Shown here: one piece after another, positions 42,606 through 51,245 of the stretch | Layout: each line of letters begins with the position of its first letter | Numbering within the stretch: position 1 is the stretch's first letter | The notes under the pieces: generated by a model | The model's input: only the letters and a program-made list of their open reading frames with translations | Databases searched by the model: none | What the model was told of the DNA's origin: nothing | Made by a program: the position numbers and the translations under genes | Assembly: GCA_000745135.1 (NCBI GenBank) | Contig: JQNH01000001.1 | Span: 2,418,001-2,482,000, forward strand | Reading direction: 5' to 3' | Origin: Rhizobiales bacterium YIM 77505 | GTDB taxonomy: Bacteria > Pseudomonadota > Alphaproteobacteria > Rhizobiales > Beijerinckiaceae | DNA length: 64,000 bases

Positions 42606-44069
42606 TCAGGCCCGCTTTGCCATGGGCAGAGCGGCGGGAGCGTCGTCGCCAAGCGCGATCACCTTGCCGGGGTTCATGATGTTCTGCGGGTCGAGCGCGC
42701 GCTTGAGGGTCCGCATGAGGTCGAGCGCCACCGGATCCTTGTAATGGGGCAGCTCGTCACGCTTCATCAGGCCGATGCCGTGCTCGGCCGAGATGGAGCC
42801 GTGCAGACGCGCGACGATGCTATGCACGATGTCGTTGAAGCGCCGCCACTCGGCGAGGTATGCCTGCTTGTCCATGCCGACGGGCTGGCTCAAGTTGAAG
42901 TGGATGTTGCCATCCCCCACATGGCCGAAGGCGCAGACGCGGATTCCGGGCATGGCCGCCTCGCAGGCGGCGCTCGCCTCCTCGATGAAGGCGGCGACGC
43001 TGGAGACCGGCACCGACACGTCGTGCTTGATGGATCCGCCCTCGAAGCCCTGAACCTCCGACAGGCTCTCGCGAAGGCGCCAGAGCGCCTCGTTCTGGCT
43101 CTCGCTCGCCCCGATGGTGGCGTCCTCGATGAGACCGTCCTCGAGCGCGGCACCAAGCACCGCCTCGAGCCGGACCCGAAGCTCCGCATGGGGGTCAGGC
43201 GAGGAGAGCTCCAGGAGGGCGTAGGAGTGGTGCTCGCCCGCGAGCGGGCGCGTGACGGCGCGCCCATGCTTCAACACCATCTCGATGCCGAAACGCGGGA
43301 TGTATTCGAAGGCGGCGAGTGTGTCGCCATCGCTCTGCCGCAAGCGCGCGAAGAGGTCGAGCGCCGCGCGGACTGAGGCACACCCGACAAAGCCGACGGC
43401 GCGCGTCTTCGGCTTCGGGAAGAGCTTCAGCACGGCGGCCGTGATGACGCCGAGCGTGCCCTCGGAGCCGATGAAAAGGTTTTTCAGGTCGTAGCCGGTG
43501 TTGTCCTTGCGCAGACCCGAGAGGCCGTTCCAGATGCGTCCGTCGGCCAGCACCACTTCGAGGCCGAGCACCAGGTCGCGGGCGTTGCCGTAGCGCAGCA
43601 CGTTGGCGCCGCCTGCATTGGTGGCCAGGTTGCCGCCGATCCGGCACGATCCTTCGGACGGGAGCGACAGGGGAAAGAGGAGATCCGCTTCGCTCGCCGC
43701 CGCGCGGATGTTCTGAAGGATGCAGCCGGCCTCGACGGTCATCGTGGCGTTCACCCGATCGAGCGCGCGGATACGCTCGAGCCGCACGGTCGACAGGACA
43801 AGGCCGCCGTAAGGCACGCCGCCACCCACAAGACCCGTGTTGCCCCCCTGCGGCACGATCGCCACCCCGGCCGCGGCGCATTCGCGGACGACGAAGGCCA
43901 CCTCCTCCACATCGGCGGGCCTCACCACCCCCAGGGCCGAACCCTTGTAGAGTCCGCGCGTTTCGACGAGAGATCCGGCCATGTCGCCGGGCTCGGTCAA
44001 GACATGTGCGTGGCCGAGCCGAGCGGCCAAGCGTTCGAGGAGCGTCGACGGCGCGCCTTGCCTGTTCAT
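42606..44069 (-). CDS. FAD-binding oxidoreductase (D-2-hydroxyglutarate/D-lactate dehydrogenase-like)
   Basis: A VAO/GlcD-type flavoprotein of 487 residues. The FAD-binding region has VPQGGNTGLVGGGVPYGG (near 75) and GGNLATNAGGANVLRYGNAR (near 145); the cap and C-terminal region end AEHGIGLMKRDELPHYKDP and MNPGKVI, with metal-ligand His residues in HVGDGNIHFN. It oxidises a 2-hydroxyacid to the 2-oxoacid. ATG 44069 is chosen because the frame upstream is Arg/His-rich and overlaps the divergent gene. Sits downstream of the sugar kinase on the minus strand. Confidence 0.9.
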   Translation of the reverse strand: MNRQGAPSTLLERLAARLGHAHVLTEPGDMAGSLVETRGLYKGSALGVVRPADVEEVAFVVRECAAAGVAIVPQGGNTGLVGGGVPYGGLVLSTVRLERIRALDRVNATMTVEAGCILQNIRAAASEADLLFPLSLPSEGSCRIGGNLATNAGGANVLRYGNARDLVLGLEVVLADGRIWNGLSGLRKDNTGYDLKNLFIGSEGTLGVITAAVLKLFPKPKTRAVGFVGCASVRAALDLFARLRQSDGDTLAAFEYIPRFGIEMVLKHGRAVTRPLAGEHHSYALLELSSPDPHAELRVRLEAVLGAALEDGLIEDATIGASESQNEALWRLRESLSEVQGFEGGSIKHDVSVPVSSVAAFIEEASAACEAAMPGIRVCAFGHVGDGNIHFNLSQPVGMDKQAYLAEWRRFNDIVHSIVARLHGSISAEHGIGLMKRDELPHYKDPVALDLMRTLKRALDPQNIMNPGKVIALGDDAPAALPMAKRA

Positions 44070-44153
44070 GTGGAGACCCTCATGTGCTCTCTTTTGCGCC
44101 CCGCGCCCCATCGCGCAAGAGGATCGGCCGTCTGCACCTGCGGGAGGTGAACG

Positions 44154-44588
44154 GTGACGGAAGGCGCCGAGCTCGGCGGGCTTTTCGTGTCGGCGCTCAC
44201 CTCCGCGACGGTGCTCCCGGGCGCCTCGGAGGTGGTGCTTGTGGCGGTGCTCGCGGGCGGCGCCACCTCGGACGCGGCGGCGATCGCGGTGGCGACGGCC
44301 GGCAACACCCTCGGCAGCATCGGCAATTGGGCGCTTGGCCGCTTCTTCGCCGGTTTCCGGGATCGGCGCTGGTTTCCGGTGCCGAAAGACAAGTTCGACC
44401 GCTACGTCGCCGCCCACCGGCGTTGGGGCGTGGGCGTGCTGCTCCTCTCCTGGGCGCCCATCATCGGCGACCCTCTCACCATCATCTCGGGAGTGCTGCG
44501 CACGCCCCTGTGGCTGTTCGTCCCTCTGGTGGCGGCGGCAAAACTTGCCCGCTATCTCGCCGTGGCGGGCGTGGTCAACCTCTTGTGA
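44154..44588 (+). CDS. YqaA-family (SNARE-associated/DedA-like) membrane protein
   Basis: A membrane protein of 144 residues beginning with GTG 44154. It has several hydrophobic segments and the pattern SALTSATVLPGASEVVLVAV then NTLGSIGNWALGRF and RRWGVGVLLLSWAPIIGDPL, typical of YqaA, a short DedA relative with the G-D-P-L re-entrant motif. The function is probably lipid- or ion-related transport; details unknown. Divergent from the FAD dehydrogenase gene. Confidence 0.85.
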   Translation: MTEGAELGGLFVSALTSATVLPGASEVVLVAVLAGGATSDAAAIAVATAGNTLGSIGNWALGRFFAGFRDRRWFPVPKDKFDRYVAAHRRWGVGVLLLSWAPIIGDPLTIISGVLRTPLWLFVPLVAAAKLARYLAVAGVVNLL

Positions 44589-44634
44589 GAATGCGGCGTC
44601 GCGGGGACGCGGAGCCTGCGTATGGCGCCGCCGC

Positions 44635-45228
44635 TCACCCCTCCTTGCGATAGACGAGGAGCGTCTCGTAAAGGCCGACACGCTTGACCGGTTTGGTCTT
44701 CTCCCAATCGGCGATCACCCTCTTGGCGCTCATGGGCCCCTCCCAGTCGAAGGCGTAGGAGCCTGTATAGAAGAGGATGAAGCCGCCGGGCTTCGTCTTG
44801 TCGGTGAGGAGGTTCGCCACGTGAAGATCGCTCAGGCCCCGATAGGCGTCCGTCTTCTCGCCGCGGAACTCGCACAGATGGAAAAGCGTGACGATGTCAA
44901 AGGATGGCAGCAGCTTCTCATTCAGGAGATAGATGTCTCCGAACACGCAGTTGTAGTGACGCAGCACATCAGGTCTTGCGATCACCAGCTTGATATACCG
45001 CTCATATTCCTGCGGCGAGGCGGTGATCCCGAGCACCGCGTTCCGCCGCTCAGGCTTCGCGCATTCGACGCCGACGTAATGATGCCCTCCGGTGCCGAAA
45101 TGGTAGATGGTCCGATCCCTCATCCCCATCTCGTCGAGCCATTCGACGAAATGCACATCGCAGGGACATTCGGCGACGCGCAAGTCCCAGTCGGCGTCCC
45201 AGAAGTGAAGCGTAGCGGCATCAGCCAT
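44635..45228 (-). CDS. Putative class I SAM-dependent methyltransferase-like protein
   Basis: A soluble 197-residue protein. A Rossmann-like glycine loop (TIYHFGTGGHHYVGVE near residue 40) could be motif I of a SAM methyltransferase, and FDIVTLFHLCEFRGE plus KTKPGGFILFYTGSYAFDW resemble motifs post-II and post-III. The acidic residue after beta-2 is less clear, so SAM binding is uncertain. It lies 42 bases downstream of the ABC exporter gene on the same strand. Confidence 0.6.
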   Translation of the reverse strand: MADAATLHFWDADWDLRVAECPCDVHFVEWLDEMGMRDRTIYHFGTGGHHYVGVECAKPERRNAVLGITASPQEYERYIKLVIARPDVLRHYNCVFGDIYLLNEKLLPSFDIVTLFHLCEFRGEKTDAYRGLSDLHVANLLTDKTKPGGFILFYTGSYAFDWEGPMSAKRVIADWEKTKPVKRVGLYETLLVYRKEG

Positions 45229-45270
45229 GGCGAGGTCCTTGCATGAGCGATGAAGGCGAGGGTTCGAGGG

Positions 45271-47061
45271 TCAGGCGATGATTCTGACGGGCCCCACCTC
45301 GTCTTCGGGGATCAGGGTCGCGCCGGCCTCTCCAGGCTTGAGGCGCAAGCGCCGGTCATAGACGAAACCCGCGCTGTCGCGCTGCGCCACGGCGATCAAG
45401 GTGGTGCCCGTGAGCTCGCTGCGCAGGAGGCGCATGAGCTGTGCCTGGCTCACGTCGTCCAGCGCACAGATCGCCTCGTCGAGGATGGCGATGGCGGGCT
45501 TCTGCAGGATGAGGCGCGCCAGCGCCAGACGCTGGCGCTCGCCGCTGGACAGAATCTGGTCCCAACGCTCGACATGGTCCAGCCGGCCGCTCCACGGACC
45601 CAGCCCGCATGCGTCGAGCACGCGGGCGATGGCCCCGTCGTCGACGGCCAGATCGAGGGCGGGATAAAGGAGCGCCTGCCGCAAGCTGCCGAGCGGGAGA
45701 TACGGCCGGGGCGGGACAAAGGCGATGCGGCTCGCCTCCGGCGCCAGGATGCGGCCGGAGCCCCACGGCCATAGGCCGGCGACCGCCCGCACGAGAGTGC
45801 TCTTGCCCACCCCGGACTCGCCCAGGATCAGCACCTTCTCTCCCGGCGCCACGACGAGATTGGCGTCGCGGACGAGAACACGGCCGGCACGATCGGCGAT
45901 GGTGAGGTGATGGAGAGCGATACGGGCGTCGCCGCCCTCGAGCCGGGCGATGCCGCCCGCTTTCCTGAGGCTCTCGTCGAGTTCTTCTGCGGCCTCGACC
46001 AGCGCGATCACGCGGCGCGCGGAGGCGTACCACATGGCCACGAACTTGTAGCGGTCCACGAGCCAGGCGAAAGCGACCTGGACCTGGAAGAAGGCGGCGG
46101 CAAGCTGCGTCACCGCACCGAGAGACAGATCGCCGGAGAGGTATTTCGGGGTCGCAAGCAGCAGCGGCACCACCGGGATCAGCGCCCCCGAGGCATTGGT
46201 GATCCAGGTGAGCCGGCCGTGCAGGCGAACGACCCCAAGCCAGCGCCCCACGAGCCGATCGTAGGTGCGGGCGAGGATGCCGCGCTCATCCGGCTCGCCG
46301 CGGATGAGGGCGATGCTTTCGGCGTTCTCCCGCAGGCGCGTCAGCTCGAAACGAAAACGGGCCTCCGCCTCGTTCTTGGCCGCCACGCCCGGCACCAGGG
46401 GCCGGCCGACCCACACGGTGAGCCCCGACATGAGGGCGCCGTAGAGGAGCGCGGCGATGGTCATGTAGGCGGGGATGGTGACGCTCGTGCCGAAGAACTC
46501 GACGCTGAGGGCGCCGCCGACGGTCCACAGGATGCCGATGAAAGCCGCAAAGGAGAGGAGCGCGTTGAGGAGATCGATGGCGAAGTCGACGAGCGGCTCC
46601 GTGGACAGCCGGCTCTCGTCGGCGATGCGGTATTCCGGGTTGGCGGGCTCCATATGGGCGAGGTTCAAGCGGTAGTAGCGCTGCCGGTCCAACCAGAGCC
46701 CGGTGAGCCGGTCCACCAGCCATTCGCGCCAGCGCACCTGCAACGTCTCCCGCGTGAGGACGATGAGCACCCCGACGCCGGCGATCACCACGACCAGTCC
46801 CGCGAATGCCACTACGGCAAGGCCGAGGGTGCTACCATCGCGCCGTTCCAGGGCGTCGAAGAACACGCGGTTCCACTGGTTGACCGCCACATTGAGGCCG
46901 ATGTTGAAGACGACGAGCGCCCCAAGCGCGAGCGACAGGAACCAGGCGCGGCCCGCCGTCTCGCCACGCCACCATTCGCCCACGAAATGGGCGAAGCGCC
47001 GCGCCACCTGGCCGTCGTAAGCGAGGTCACGCGGGTCGTCTGGTGCGACGGCGGTGGTCAT
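45271..47061 (-). CDS. ABC transporter ATP-binding protein/permease (YddA/SbmA-like)
   Basis: A half-transporter of 596 residues: an ABC_membrane_2 (SbmA/BacA-type) domain of about six helices (about 35-300) and an ATPase domain. Walker A is GESGVGKSTLVRAVAG near 415, the signature LSSGERQRLALAR near 510, and Walker B AIAILDEAICALDD just after. The fusion of SbmA-like permease and ATPase is the YddA/PXA arrangement. The substrate is unknown; relatives move peptides, cobalamin or fatty acyl compounds. Confidence 0.9.
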   Translation of the reverse strand: MTTAVAPDDPRDLAYDGQVARRFAHFVGEWWRGETAGRAWFLSLALGALVVFNIGLNVAVNQWNRVFFDALERRDGSTLGLAVVAFAGLVVVIAGVGVLIVLTRETLQVRWREWLVDRLTGLWLDRQRYYRLNLAHMEPANPEYRIADESRLSTEPLVDFAIDLLNALLSFAAFIGILWTVGGALSVEFFGTSVTIPAYMTIAALLYGALMSGLTVWVGRPLVPGVAAKNEAEARFRFELTRLRENAESIALIRGEPDERGILARTYDRLVGRWLGVVRLHGRLTWITNASGALIPVVPLLLATPKYLSGDLSLGAVTQLAAAFFQVQVAFAWLVDRYKFVAMWYASARRVIALVEAAEELDESLRKAGGIARLEGGDARIALHHLTIADRAGRVLVRDANLVVAPGEKVLILGESGVGKSTLVRAVAGLWPWGSGRILAPEASRIAFVPPRPYLPLGSLRQALLYPALDLAVDDGAIARVLDACGLGPWSGRLDHVERWDQILSSGERQRLALARLILQKPAIAILDEAICALDDVSQAQLMRLLRSELTGTTLIAVAQRDSAGFVYDRRLRLKPGEAGATLIPEDEVGPVRIIA

Positions 47062-47193
47062 GGGCTCCTGAGCGGCGCCCTCCCCCCTGGAGGCGCGCCC
47101 GGCTTGCGCAGCGCAGAGAACGGTGACGGGAAAAGCATGAACGCGGGATGAAGGATGAACGTCCCTGCCTGAACCCTCGATGGGGCGCTGCCG

Positions 47194-48306
47194 TCAATCC
47201 AGCCAGGCCGTACTGACGATCTTGGACACGGCGACGATCTTTCCGGGGCGGAGGTCCCCACTCTCTTGCTTGCTCGCGACGACCTGCAGCACCGCGTCGT
47301 CGCCGGTGCGGATCAGCGCCCGATCGACCCCGATCCGTGTCGCCGTGCCGTCCGCGAAGCGGACTTCGAAGAGGACGTGATAGGGATCCTCCGGCTTGCC
47401 CGATGCCTGCCGCGACAGCGCCGCCGTCACGGCTGCCGGTCCGCCGACAGGGGGCGGTCGCGGCGCGGCCGCTTGCCCCAAGGCGGGCTCCTCCTTCGGG
47501 CGTCGGCCCGGGCGGCTCGCCGCAGCCGCGGATGAGCCACCCACAAGCGCATTGGCAAGATACGGCCGCCACAGCCCGAAGGCCTCGTGGAGCGCCGCGT
47601 CGAGCTCCAGCACCTCAAAGGGCTTGCGCAGATAGGCGGCGACTCCGAACTCCGCGGCCGCGGCCTGCACGCGGTTGCGGGGCTCGTTGCCCATGAGAAT
47701 GACGCGGGTGCCGGAAGCTTGCGCGGACAGCTGCACCACCGCCTCGAGGGGAGGAAGGTCGGGCAGGAGGTCCACGAGCGCAAGATCATAAGGCCGAAGC
47801 TGCACGGCCCGCAGGGTCTGCCGTCCCGTCTCGTAGTGGTCGATGCTCAGATCGAACCGGCTCTTGCGGGCAAGTTCGGTGACGAGGTCCGCCACCGCCG
47901 CGGAGCCGCAGGCCAACGCCACGCGTGCGGGACGCATCATCCGCTCATAGGCCTTGAGCAGGCGTGCGAGGCTCGTCGGGGCCACGGGCTTCAACAGCAG
48001 CTCATAGGCGTTGATGCGCTTCGCCACTTCGGCCCAGCGCTCATCGAGGCGGTTGGCGAGGAGAGCGAACAGGCTGCGCCGCCCGCTCCTCGCCAGGGCG
48101 TCCAGGAAACGGCCGCCATCGAGCCCCGGCAGAGCGCGGCTGACCAGCGCTACATGGATGGCGCACTGGGACAATGCCCGCACGGCGCTGTCGCCGTCCG
48201 TGGCCTCGACCACGGCAATGTTGTCGCCAAGCTGCAGTGCGGCGGCCGCGAGCTCCTGCCGGTCGCGCTGCGAGGAGTCGGCCACCAGGAAGCGGATGTG
48301 GCTCAA
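47194..48306 (-). CDS. Protein with two degenerate response-regulator receiver domains
   Basis: A 370-residue protein starting at TTG 48306, in TTGA overlap with the upstream REC-PilZ gene. The first receiver (about 1-125) has the N-terminal Asp (FLVADSSQRDR) and Lys (ELLLKPV) but Ser at the phospho-acceptor position (VALVSRALPGLDG). The second (about 128-245) keeps the acceptor Asp (LALVDLLPDLP) and Lys (YLRKPF) but lacks the N-terminal acidic pair. A Pro/Arg-rich linker leads to a small C-terminal domain (about 300-370; FEVRFADGTATRIGVDRALI) that I do not recognise. Confidence 0.8.
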   Translation of the reverse strand: MSHIRFLVADSSQRDRQELAAAALQLGDNIAVVEATDGDSAVRALSQCAIHVALVSRALPGLDGGRFLDALARSGRRSLFALLANRLDERWAEVAKRINAYELLLKPVAPTSLARLLKAYERMMRPARVALACGSAAVADLVTELARKSRFDLSIDHYETGRQTLRAVQLRPYDLALVDLLPDLPPLEAVVQLSAQASGTRVILMGNEPRNRVQAAAAEFGVAAYLRKPFEVLELDAALHEAFGLWRPYLANALVGGSSAAAASRPGRRPKEEPALGQAAAPRPPPVGGPAAVTAALSRQASGKPEDPYHVLFEVRFADGTATRIGVDRALIRTGDDAVLQVVASKQESGDLRPGKIVAVSKIVSTAWLD

Positions 48307-49046
48307 CGGTCCGCCCCGCCGTCGAACGCGCCCCGTTCCGATGCTGACAGGGAATCGTCGCGGCGCATGAGGAGCTGATCGCGGGTTGCGAACGCCACCC
48401 CCACCTCGCTCATGCCACGCCACCGAACCTCGACCGCGCAGACCTCGCCGGTATCGGTCAGGAGGAGCTCGAAGCAGTCAGGAAGGAGCTCGGGCTCGCC
48501 GATGGCGAGTCTGGCGCCCGAGGCGGAGCGATCCCGCACCAGGCAGTTCAGGACGCGACCGCCGAAGGAGATCCGACCGAGCGTATTCACGTGGCAACGT
48601 CGATCCCGGCGCCCTTCCCGGGGGGCAAGGCCTATTGCAGGGCCGGCAGGACTCGCCTCGGCGCTCACGAGCAGCGGCACCACGCAGCGCCTCACCTCGT
48701 CCGTGGTGAAGGGCTTGAGCAGGACGCCGTCGACCCCGGCGGCCCGAGCTTCATCCGCCTGCCCGCGCTCGTCGGCAGCAACCGTCGCGATGAAACGTCC
48801 TTGCGGCTGAATGCGCCGCGCCGTGGCGAGAAGGCCGGCTCCGCGGCCGGGGTCGAGGCCCCAATCGGCGATGACGTAAGGGTGACACCCATCCTGAAGC
48901 TTCACACATGCCTGCGGCATGTCATGGGCGACGTCGGCCCGCTCCAGCCCCGCCTCGCGCAAGAGCACACGGATCAGGTACGCGATGAGCGGATTCCGAT
49001 CGACGATCAGAGCTTTCCGCACGGAGCCAGCCACGGGGCATTCCAT
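48303..49046 (-). CDS. Response regulator with receiver and PilZ domains
   Basis: The receiver (about 1-125) has the needed residues: Asp in ALIVDRNP, acceptor Asp in VIADWGLD, Thr in ATVAADE and Lys in LLKPFTT. The C-terminal PilZ domain has both c-di-GMP motifs, RxxxR (RRDRR) and DxSxxG (DRSASG), so c-di-GMP binding is likely. ATG 49046 (MECPVAGS) gives about 247 residues; an ATG ten codons earlier is possible. It is the first gene of a two-gene operon with the degenerate double receiver, coupled by TTGA. Confidence 0.88.
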   Translation of the reverse strand: MECPVAGSVRKALIVDRNPLIAYLIRVLLREAGLERADVAHDMPQACVKLQDGCHPYVIADWGLDPGRGAGLLATARRIQPQGRFIATVAADERGQADEARAAGVDGVLLKPFTTDEVRRCVVPLLVSAEASPAGPAIGLAPREGRRDRRCHVNTLGRISFGGRVLNCLVRDRSASGARLAIGEPELLPDCFELLLTDTGEVCAVEVRWRGMSEVGVAFATRDQLLMRRDDSLSASERGAFDGGADR

Positions 49047-49532
49047 CACTGCCGATGGCAAGACCATCGCTCGCAAAAGTAAAGATTGTGCGAAGTCTTG
49101 AGCTCTACAGCCCGACCGGATCGGGTTGATTCGCGCCCGGTTGGGCTTCCTCTTGCGACGCCATCAAGACAGCGCTGCTGGCAGCAGGTTCTTGCGCTAC
49201 CGGTAAGGCGCTGCTTCGCAGCAAGTTGTGGCGCTGGGTCACGGACTGGATTCCGCGCCTTTCAGGCGCTGCACGCATCCGGGAAAGCGGTAGAGGGTGA
49301 CAGGAAGGGTGGTGCCCGAGCCAGGGCAGGACATCAGCCAAGCTGATCGAACAAGGCTCCAAGGCGGCTGGAGCGGCTTACCTCGCGACGCTCCATGGTT
49401 TTGCCGCCTTCGGCACCGCCCCGTTTCCCTCGACAGCAGTAGTATGGTAGTGGGGCGGCGGACCGGCGGAGAGTCGACGCCGCCCAATCCGTGCCGGCGC
49501 GCGCCGGCCCATCTTCTGGAGGAAACGCGACC
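49047..49532. other. 485-base intergenic region before the TRAP operon
   Basis: No credible gene. Several short open frames exist, mainly on the minus strand (for example 49105-49362), but without Shine-Dalgarno sites or recognisable products. A TATGGT near 49443 could be a -10 for the TRAP operon, but I see no clear -35 partner. The sequence is less GC-biased than the flanking genes near 49060-49080. Confidence 0.35.
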
Positions 49533-50531
49533 ATGACAACGCTCCCCCGCCGAGTGGCCCTCGGCGTCCTCGCCGCCGCGGCGCTGGCCGCCGCAAGCCT
49601 CCCCGCAAGCGCCCAGACCAAGCTGAAATGGGCCCATGTCTACGAAACCTCTGAGCCGTTCCACACCCAGTCGGTCTGGGCGGCGCAGGAGATCGCCAGG
49701 CGCACCAACAACCGCTACCAGATCGACGTCTATCCCGCCTCCCAGCTCGGCAAGGAGACGGACATCAACCAGGGCCTGTCGCTGGGCTCGGTCGACATCA
49801 TCATTTCAGGATCGAGCTTCGCGGCGCGCAGCTTCCCGCCGATCGGGGTGACCTATTACCCCTACACCTTCCGCGACGCCGACCACCTCCTCGCCTACAC
49901 CAAGAGCGACGTCTTCAAGGAGCTCGCCAAAGGCTATGAGGACAAGACCGGCCACCGGATCCTGGCGGTGACCTATTACGGCGCCCGCCACACCTCCTCG
50001 AACAAGCCGATCAAGACCTGCGCCGACATGAAGGGGCTCAAGATCCGCGTGCCCGACGTGCCGGCTTATCTCGCCATGCCGCGCGCCTGCGGCGCCAACA
50101 CCACGCCGATCGCCTTCGCCGAGGTCTATCTTGCGCTCCAGAACGGCACCGTCGAGGCGCAGGAAAACCCCCTGACGACCATCGAGGCCAAGAAGTTCTA
50201 CGAGGTGCAGAAGCACATCGCGCTCACCGGCCACATCGTCGACCACCTCAACACCGTCGTCTCCAAGTCGCTGTGGGCGAAGCTCTCGGACGAAGACAAG
50301 AAGATCTTCAGCGAGGTGGCCCAGGAGGCGGCGGCCCGCGCCACGGCCGAGATCAAGGCCAAGGAAAAAGAGCTCGTCGACTTCTTCCGGCAGAAGGGCC
50401 TCACCGTCACCGAGGTGAACAAGGACGAGTTCAAGGATGCGGTGATGAAGTCCGTGACCTTCGAATCCTTCGGCTATCGCAAGTCGGACTACGACCGCAT
50501 CCAGGCGATCAAGAGCGGCACGGGGTCGTAA
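49533..50531 (+). CDS. dctP: TRAP transporter substrate-binding protein
   Basis: A DctP-family periplasmic receptor of 332 residues. Signal peptide: TTLPRRVALGVLAAAALAAA, cut near ASA-Q. The carboxylate-binding Arg lies in MKGLKIRVPDVPAYLAMPRA near residue 170, and the TPIAFAEVYLALQNGTVEAQ segment follows. The sequence resembles the SiaP/DctP clade for sugar acids and C4 acids; the ligand is not fixed by sequence alone. ATG 49533 has GGAGGAAACG upstream. First gene of dctPQM-uxaA. Confidence 0.93.
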   Translation: MTTLPRRVALGVLAAAALAAASLPASAQTKLKWAHVYETSEPFHTQSVWAAQEIARRTNNRYQIDVYPASQLGKETDINQGLSLGSVDIIISGSSFAARSFPPIGVTYYPYTFRDADHLLAYTKSDVFKELAKGYEDKTGHRILAVTYYGARHTSSNKPIKTCADMKGLKIRVPDVPAYLAMPRACGANTTPIAFAEVYLALQNGTVEAQENPLTTIEAKKFYEVQKHIALTGHIVDHLNTVVSKSLWAKLSDEDKKIFSEVAQEAAARATAEIKAKEKELVDFFRQKGLTVTEVNKDEFKDAVMKSVTFESFGYRKSDYDRIQAIKSGTGS

Positions 50532-50550
50532 GACCTCCCCACGCTCCAGC

Positions 50551-50636
50551 CCGTCATCCCGGGAGTTCCGCGCAGAGCGGAGCCCCGGGCTCCATGATCG
50601 CTGCGGTTCTGGATCCCCGCCTCGCGGGGATGATGG
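50551..50636. repeat. REP-like palindromic element between dctP and dctQ
   Basis: Ends with the inverted pair CCGTCATCCC and GGGGATGATGG. Inside it are two hairpins: TCCGC/GCGGA (50567-50581) within a longer CCCGGG...CCCGGG pairing, and ATCCCCGC/GCGGGGAT (50613-50631). The pattern matches extragenic palindromes common in Hyphomicrobiales genomes. It could stabilise the dctP part of the message and make the receptor more abundant than the permease. Confidence 0.72.
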
Positions 50637-50658
50637 TTAGCGTTTCACCGGCTCGAAC

Positions 50659-51243
50659 ATGACCGCCACGACCGAAGTCCACACCCCGATCACCGCCGAG
50701 GAGCTGGCGCACACCTTCGAGGAGGAGGCCGCGCCGCCCGTCGACCTCTCGGCCTACGCCTTCGAGGACTGGCTCGCCTTCGCCCTGTTCTGGGCCATGA
50801 CGCTCGCCGTCTTCCTGCAGTTCTTCACCCGCTACGTGCTGAACGACTCCTTCGCCTGGACCGAGGAGATCGCCACCTATTGCAACGTGGCGATCGTCTT
50901 CGTCGGCTCGGCCATGTGCGTGCGCTTGAACCGACACATCCAGGTCGACTTCCTCTACCGCTATCTCCCGCATGGGCCGGCGCGCGCGCTCGCCACCCTG
51001 ATCGACATCATCCGCATCGGCTTTTTCGCCTATGCCTCCTATCTCGTCTGGCGTTTCATGGAGATCGTCGAGGGCGAGGAGATGACCACCATCGCCCTGC
51101 CCAAGAATCTCATCTACGGCTGCGTGCTCATCGGCTTCGTGCTCATGTCCTTCCGCTCCCTCCAGGTCGCCTATCGGAACTGGCAGCGCGGCTATTCCAT
51201 CCTCGAGCGCCCGGAGGCGTTCGACCCGGTGAAGGTCGACTGA
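50659..51243 (+). CDS. dctQ: TRAP transporter small permease (DctQ)
   Basis: A four-helix small permease of 194 residues. An N-terminal polar stretch precedes WLAFALFWAMTLAVFLQFFT and then RYVLNDSFAWTEEIATYCNV, the latter a typical DctQ motif, followed by AMCVRLNRHIQVDFLYRYLP. It forms the membrane complex with DctM. It starts after the palindromic element and ends two bases before dctM. Confidence 0.93.
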   Translation: MTATTEVHTPITAEELAHTFEEEAAPPVDLSAYAFEDWLAFALFWAMTLAVFLQFFTRYVLNDSFAWTEEIATYCNVAIVFVGSAMCVRLNRHIQVDFLYRYLPHGPARALATLIDIIRIGFFAYASYLVWRFMEIVEGEEMTTIALPKNLIYGCVLIGFVLMSFRSLQVAYRNWQRGYSILERPEAFDPVKVD

Positions 51244-51245
51244 CC

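Noticed and set aside
49105-49664. Minus-strand short frames before the TRAP operon
   Set aside because: No ribosome-binding sites or recognisable products, and one overlaps the dctP signal region.
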